A program made the position numbers and the translations under genes. A DNA stretch of 10,656 nt from Erythrobacter sp. (lineage in GTDB: Bacteria; Pseudomonadota; Alphaproteobacteria; Sphingomonadales; Sphingomonadaceae): positions 1 to 10,656 of the forward strand of contig DMWU01000233.1 in NCBI GenBank assembly GCA_003483125.1. The letters run 5' to 3'. The notes below the pieces were generated by a model. That model was not told the origin of the DNA and searched no databases. It saw nothing but the letters and a program-made list of their open reading frames with translations. This document shows positions 6,715 through 10,656 of the stretch, one piece after another; within the stretch, counting starts at the first letter, position 1, and every line of letters starts with the position of its first letter.

Positions 6715-8313
6715 ATGCTCGGCGCGATGCAAGATTGGACAATGCGTATTACGCACGTGATTGATCACGCGGCACGCGAAGCTGGATCAAGGGAAATCGT
6801 TTCGCGTTGGGCGGATGGTAGTGAAACACGCACCAATTGGACCGGTATTCGCGATGATGCGCTTAAGATGGCGCAAGCGTTACAGGCAATGGGCATCAAG
6901 AAAGGTGATCGTGTTGCCAGCCTGGCGATGAACCATTCGCGCCACCTGGTCAGCTGGTATGGCGTTGCAGGGATGGGCGGGGTGCTCCATACGGTCAATC
7001 CGCGGCTGTTTGACGACCAGCTTGAGTACATCGTCAATCATGCCGAGGATCGCGTTCTTCTCTATGACGCGGCATTTCAGCCCATCGTTGATCGGATGAA
7101 AGAACACTGGACGACGGTAGAACATTACATCTGCTACGACAGTGGCGAAAACTCACCCGCTTTTGAGGACTGGATTGGGGAGCAAAACGGAAATTTCGAG
7201 TGGGTAACCGGCGCTGAAACCGATCCCTGCATGATCTGTTATACCTCTGGCACTACCGGCAATCCGAAAGGCGTACAGTACGAACATCGTTCGACGCTTA
7301 TGCACGCGTTGGCGGGATTGCAGCCGGCTGCATTCAATTTCAGCTCTGCATCGGTGATGCTTCCTGTCGTGCCTATGTTCCATGCGGCCAGTTGGGGCTT
7401 GCCTTATGCGGGTGCAATGGCTGGCATCAAATTCGTGTTTTCGGCGGTCAATGATCCAGCGGTCCTGCACGAACTGATGATGCGCGAGGGTGTAACAGAC
7501 AGTGCAGGCGTGCCGACAGTTTGGCTTGCCCATTTCCAATACTGTGACAAGGAAGGCATCGACCTGCCCCCGCTCAAGGCGGCCACTATCGGTGGTTCTG
7601 CATGTCCGCGTTTCATGATTGAACGGCTTATGAAGAATGGTACGCGCGTGCAGCACGCTTGGGGCATGACTGAAACTTCTCCGATCGGAACAGTTGGCGG
7701 TCCGACTTGGGATTGGGACGAGCTTTCATTCGAAGAGAGGGTCGACAAGACAGCTATGCAAGGGCGGCCTGTATTTGGGGTCGAGCTACGGATAGTCGAT
7801 CTCGATGATATGATGACCGACCTTCCGCGTGACGGGAAAACCTCTGGCGCTCTTCAGATCCGCGGCCCCTGGATCATCAAGCGATATTTCAAGGCTGAGC
7901 AGGACGCCGCCAATAATGAAGGATGGTTCGATACTGGCGATGTCGGGATCATCCATCCGGATGGCACATTGCAGCTGACCGATCGTACAAAGGATGTGAT
8001 CAAGTCGGGCGGCGAATGGATCAGTTCGGTTGAGTTGGAGAACGCTGCAGTCGGGCATCAAGACGTGGCGGAAGCTGCTGCCGTGGGAATGTACCACTCC
8101 AAATGGGACGAGCGCCCTGTTTTGTTTGTGGTCAAGAACGAAGGTGCGGACGTCTCAGCTCAAGATGTGATCGAACATCTGAAGCCACTCGTGGCCAAAT
8201 GGTGGCTGCCCGATGCGGTCGAATTCATCGAAGAGATTCCGCACACGGCGACGGGCAAGATCAGCAAGAAGGATCTGCGTGACCAATTTGCCGACTACAA
8301 GCTGGAGGCTTGA
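6715..8313 (+). CDS. Medium/long-chain fatty acid--CoA ligase (AlkK-like acyl-CoA synthetase)
   Basis: Adenylate-forming enzyme that activates a carboxylic acid with ATP and joins it to coenzyme A, feeding beta-oxidation or lipid synthesis; cytoplasmic or loosely membrane-associated. The 532-aa protein has the full motif set: the ATP loop [11 protein letters not shown] at 176-186, GMTETSP from 317, DTGD at 406-409, the hinge and CoA-domain entry [13 protein letters not shown], and the C-terminal TATGKISK with the adenylation Lys515. The N-terminus (MLGAMQDW...) and overall look resemble the AlkK/PRK07008-type ligases, suggesting medium- to long-chain fatty acids; chain length cannot be read from the sequence. 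ATG 6715 is chosen for its ribosome binding site. The next gene starts 2 nt after its stop, so they form an operon. The preceding gap (6621-6714) carries a candidate promoter and palindrome. Confidence 0.93.
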   Translation: MLGAMQDWTMRITHVIDHAAREAGSREIVSRWADGSETRTNWTGIRDDALKMAQALQAMGIKKGDRVASLAMNHSRHLVSWYGVAGMGGVLHTVNPRLFDDQLEYIVNHAEDRVLLYDAAFQPIVDRMKEHWTTVEHYICYDSGENSPAFEDWIGEQNGNFEWVTGAETDPCMICYTSGTTGNPKGVQYEHRSTLMHALAGLQPAAFNFSSASVMLPVVPMFHAASWGLPYAGAMAGIKFVFSAVNDPAVLHELMMREGVTDSAGVPTVWLAHFQYCDKEGIDLPPLKAATIGGSACPRFMIERLMKNGTRVQHAWGMTETSPIGTVGGPTWDWDELSFEERVDKTAMQGRPVFGVELRIVDLDDMMTDLPRDGKTSGALQIRGPWIIKRYFKAEQDAANNEGWFDTGDVGIIHPDGTLQLTDRTKDVIKSGGEWISSVELENAAVGHQDVAEAAAVGMYHSKWDERPVLFVVKNEGADVSAQDVIEHLKPLVAKWWLPDAVEFIEEIPHTATGKISKKDLRDQFADYKLEA

Positions 8314-8315
8314 GG

Positions 8316-8756
8316 ATGCCAGAAGTCTATATCGATCCAAGCCCAAGGAATTTTCAGTCGTTCAAGGATTTGCCGCGCGACGAGCCGATCCAAATGCTTA
8401 ACCTGCTGCGGTACCGTGATCTGGCCAAATATCCTGAAGGGCACGAGCATCACGGCAACGGTTGGAGTGGGCGGCGTGCCTATGAGGAATATGGCAAGAC
8501 TTCGGGCCCGATCTTTCGTCGTGTTGGCGGCGAGATAATCTGGCGCGGCGCGTTCCAGTGCATGGTGACCGGGCCTGAGCCTGACGAGAAGCTTTGGCAT
8601 GACGGATTCGTCGCGCAATATCCCAATGCCGGTACCTTCTTCGAGATGATCAAGGACCCGGATTATCAGCTAGCCGTGCAAAACCGAACGGCTGCGCTGG
8701 GTGATAGTCGATTGATGCGCTTCTCACCCGGCGAAGTCGGACAAGGGTTTGGATGA
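8316..8756 (+). CDS. DUF1330 domain protein of unknown function
   Basis: A 146-aa soluble protein that I recognise as DUF1330: MLNLLRYRDLA near the N-terminus, an A-Y-x-x-Y segment, a GGEIIWRG strand, then D-x-F-V-A-Q-Y-P and a final DSRLMRF strand, the ferredoxin-like (EthD/YCII-like) dimeric fold. No biochemical role is established to my knowledge, and I see no obvious catalytic motif. There is no signal peptide. The start is ATG 8316 with GGAGG ahead of it (inside the ligase gene); TTG 8310 would add only two residues. It lies 2 nt after the acyl-CoA ligase stop and overlaps the GNAT start by 4 nt (ATGA), so it is probably co-transcribed with the ligase. Confidence 0.85.
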   Translation: MPEVYIDPSPRNFQSFKDLPRDEPIQMLNLLRYRDLAKYPEGHEHHGNGWSGRRAYEEYGKTSGPIFRRVGGEIIWRGAFQCMVTGPEPDEKLWHDGFVAQYPNAGTFFEMIKDPDYQLAVQNRTAALGDSRLMRFSPGEVGQGFG

Positions 8757-9199
8757 GTGCACTTATCGAATCTGCCTCACCTGACGATGCGGAGGCGGTT
8801 CGTGCGATTTATGCCTTTCATGTTCTGAACGGTACGGCCAGCTTTGATACCGACTCGGCCGATCTTGAATTCTGGCGCAAGAAGATCGCCCAGGTTCTGG
8901 GTCACGGATGGCCGTTTGTGGTCTATCGTGCTGACGGACAAGTTCGGGGATATGCTTATGCGACCCAGTTTCGCGACAGGGCAGCCTAAGCGCATACCTG
9001 CGAGAATAGCTTCTATGTTGCAGACGGCTTTCGTGGTCAGGGTGTAGGGGCTCAGTTACTAGCGGAACTCATCACTCAGGCCAGGGCGTCAGGTTTCGAA
9101 CAGATGATCGCAGTAATTGGCGGAGGAGAGCCGGCGAGTGTCGCACTTCATACCAAGCTCGGATTTGGCTCGGCTTGTTCTCCATTAAGGAGAACATAA
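8753..9199 (+). pseudogene. GNAT acetyltransferase broken by an in-frame stop (phosphinothricin-acetyltransferase-like)
   Basis: Translation from ATG 8753 gives a typical N-terminus (IESASPDDAEAVRAIYAFHV, then a GYAYATQFRDRAA strand) and stops at TAA 8987-8989 after 78 residues. The same frame continues at once with A-H-T-C-E-N-S-F-Y-V-A-D, the acetyl-CoA loop GFRGQGVG, LLAELITQARASGF, a MIAVIGGGEPAS strand and LHTKLGFG, ending at TAA 9197-9199. In related enzymes a Tyr follows the RDRAA segment, so a TAC or TAT codon probably became TAA by one substitution. The C-terminus also looks short: after LGF only 9 unrelated residues remain where the family has some 20-30 more with a W-containing strand. 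Without the acetyl-CoA loop the 78-residue product should be inactive. A sequencing error at 8989 cannot be excluded. Relatives N-acetylate amino acids, amino-acid analogues or other small amines; the substrate is unknown. The start overlaps the DUF1330 stop. Confidence 0.88.
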
Positions 9200-9223
9200 A
9201 AAGAACAAAAGTCTATGGGAAGC

Positions 9224-9751
9224 CTATTTCTCGAGGAGGCGGGGCATCAGTTCGACAAAATTGCATGGGCGATTGCGTGCATCGAGCTGCTCCGCAAGAA
9301 TGCCATCCCATCCGTCCTTAACCGCTCCTTTAGAACCGGGTAGGGCGAAGATATAAGTTCCGCGAGACACCACCGCATGGGCGCGGGACTGAACGGTGCT
9401 GGTCCCTATCGAGTTATAGGATAGCCAGCGAAACAACTCACCAAATCCTGGAATGTCCTTTTCCTTCACGCGGTCAAGGGCCTCTGGCGTAACGTCCCTG
9501 CCAGTCAGCCCCGTACCCCCTGTTGAAACGATCGCATCAATGCTGGGGTCATCGATCCAGGTATTGAACTTGCTTGCGATTATCCCAGCATCGTCTCTCT
9601 CGATGGCGCGCGCGGCAAGATTGTGGCCTGCAGTCTTAATACGCTCTGCCAGAATGTCGCCCGAAGTATCATCGGCAGCGGTTCGTGTGTCCGATACGGT
9701 GAGAAGGGCGATATTAATCGGTTTGAACTGGCGAGTTTCATCAATTGCCAT
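9224..9751 (-). CDS. moaB: MoaB, molybdenum cofactor biosynthesis protein
   Basis: Member of the MoaB/MogA family, which binds molybdopterin and, in MogA-type members, adenylylates it before molybdate insertion. The 175-aa protein shows the expected TVSDTR (18-23), DTSG (28-31), the glycine-rich molybdopterin-binding loop STGGTGLTGRD at 76-86, GFGELFR, IGTSTVQSRA, a PGS segment and the LDARNRPCNF tail shared with MoaB. Start ATG at 9751 with an AGGA ribosome binding site 7 nt upstream (9759-9763 on this strand). The start shares one base with the stop of the transglycosylase gene (TGATG), indicating translational coupling. It converges on the broken GNAT gene; the 24-nt space between them is T-rich when read on this strand but has no strong stem. 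Whether it acts as MoaB or MogA cannot be told here. Confidence 0.95.
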   Translation of the reverse strand: MAIDETRQFKPINIALLTVSDTRTAADDTSGDILAERIKTAGHNLAARAIERDDAGIIASKFNTWIDDPSIDAIVSTGGTGLTGRDVTPEALDRVKEKDIPGFGELFRWLSYNSIGTSTVQSRAHAVVSRGTYIFALPGSKGAVKDGWDGILAEQLDARNRPCNFVELMPRLLEK

Positions 9752-10656
9752 CAGTCATTCCTGCTAATTCTGCTTTGCGGTGCTACCGGAAATTCTGGCC
9801 AGAGACCTTGGGCCAGCGAAAGTCGGCTGTTCGAGCCGCTACCTTCATTCCTTTGATACATCCAGTAATTACGCATCACGATTGCGACATAGCTGCGCGT
9901 TTCCCAATAAGGGATCGACTCCATATAGAGTAGAGGATCGTCCTGATCGCGGATTTCAGCATTCCAGCGAGCGACTGGAGAAAGCCCGGCATTATAGGCA
10001 GCCATTATCTTTGGCAGCCTACCCTGGGTTGTCCTGCTGTCTCGCAGCATTTCCAGATTTCGTTGTCCAAATGAGAGGTTCACCCCAGGGTCGTTGAGAT
10101 CAACATAACTCGCACTCATTTGCAGACCACCGGCATGCTGGCGCACGGTTATCGGCGTAATCTGCATCAGACCGCGGGCATTTGCGGGACTGACTGCGTC
10201 GGTACGGAAGTTGGATTCCTGGAGGGCATGGGCATATGCGAGCGAAGGGTCGACATTCCATCCTGATACTGGCCTCCAGTGCGCGGTTGGATAGCGCAGA
10301 TCGGGGCTGGAACGCATTCCGCGCGGCGCATTATAGGCCATGAACAATTGGGTGGCCGGTAGGCCCAGGCTTCGCGCAAGCCGTGCGATAGACTCAAATT
10401 CACGGCGCTCACCGATACGCACTTGGTGGCGCAATACTTCGTCAGCAAGTTCTGGGCGTCCAATTTCCACCAATGCCAATGCAATGCTGACATTTTCGCG
10501 GTCCTTTAAGCGGTCCCAGTCGCTGCGGCCAAATTCGCCAAGCTTGCCTTGTGCCGGAACCCTGATGCCCAGTCGCTCAAGGGCAAGCATCCCGTAGAGC
10601 GTCTGATCATGTCTGGAAGCGGCAGAGAGATGCTGCTGGGCCGTGGATGGACTACG
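9751..10656 (-). CDS. slt: Soluble lytic murein transglycosylase, C-terminal part (5' end outside window)
   Basis: Cleaves the MurNAc-GlcNAc bond of peptidoglycan to give 1,6-anhydro ends, in the periplasm. The frame runs open to the window edge; 301 residues are visible, against roughly 600-700 in full Slt70-type enzymes, so the signal peptide and the helical repeat ring are mostly missing from view. The upstream-most residues (SRHDQTLYGMLALERLGI) belong to the linker region, so ATG at 10590 is not the true start. The catalytic domain is complete: AHALQESNF with the acid Glu (codon 10216-10218), the ARGLMQITP motif, an L-S-F-G-Q-R-N-L-E helix, AAYNAG, and the closing ESIPYWETRSYV...NYWMY. 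The stop overlaps the moaB start by one base; the two are co-transcribed despite unrelated functions. Confidence 0.92.
   Translation of the reverse strand, partial: RSPSTAQQHLSAASRHDQTLYGMLALERLGIRVPAQGKLGEFGRSDWDRLKDRENVSIALALVEIGRPELADEVLRHQVRIGERREFESIARLARSLGLPATQLFMAYNAPRGMRSSPDLRYPTAHWRPVSGWNVDPSLAYAHALQESNFRTDAVSPANARGLMQITPITVRQHAGGLQMSASYVDLNDPGVNLSFGQRNLEMLRDSRTTQGRLPKIMAAYNAGLSPVARWNAEIRDQDDPLLYMESIPYWETRSYVAIVMRNYWMYQRNEGSGSNSRLSLAQGLWPEFPVAPQSRISRND

Noticed and set aside
8844..9047. Frameshift explanation for the broken GNAT gene
   Set aside because: The conserved sequence continues in the same frame after the stop, so a nonsense substitution fits and no frameshift is needed at that point.
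9200..9223. Minus-strand terminator after moaB
   Set aside because: The strand is T-rich (several TTTT runs) but the only stem, GCCT/AGGC, is 4 bp and separated from the T-runs, so it is not called.

Overview
The window looks like chromosome from an alphaproteobacterium of the order Sphingomonadales, probably close to Erythrobacteraceae. This rests on protein flavour (the LolC/E-LolD pair, a DnaE with a degenerate PHP domain, an AlkK-like acyl-CoA ligase followed by a DUF1330 protein), a moderately high GC content by eye, and gene order remembered rather than searched. The region is almost fully coding, with no RNA genes, insertion sequences, CRISPR arrays or phage genes that I can see. No gap without a gene exceeds about 100 bases.

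Plus strand, left part (1-3034): a lipoprotein-export pair (LolC/E-type permease and LolD ATPase, overlapping by 8 nt). After a 97-nt gap comes a small DUF1579-like protein whose stop overlaps the start of a thioredoxin-dependent-type glutathione peroxidase (ATGA overlap). A short 79-nt gap then leads to dnaE.

Plus strand, centre (3114-6620): dnaE, the replicative DNA polymerase III alpha subunit, complete at 1168 aa. Its upstream gap is dense in possible signals: an inverted TCCACA pair resembling DnaA boxes, two GANTC (CcrM) sites and a -10-like hexamer placed so that the transcript could start at the ATG.

Plus strand, right part (6715-9199): a probable operon of a medium/long-chain acyl-CoA synthetase, a DUF1330 protein (2 nt after the ligase stop) and a GNAT acetyltransferase (ATGA overlap). 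The GNAT gene is broken by an in-frame TAA and also lacks its C-terminal end. A 12-bp palindrome whose right arm forms a good -35 box lies upstream of the ligase.

Minus strand (10656-9224, convergent): a soluble lytic transglycosylase (5' end outside the window) overlapping by 1 nt (TGATG) with moaB of molybdenum-cofactor biosynthesis.

Most of the window is ordinary housekeeping sequence. I found no convincing undescribed system. The items most worth checking are the decayed GNAT gene, the palindrome/promoter in front of the acyl-CoA synthetase, and the signal-rich dnaE upstream gap.
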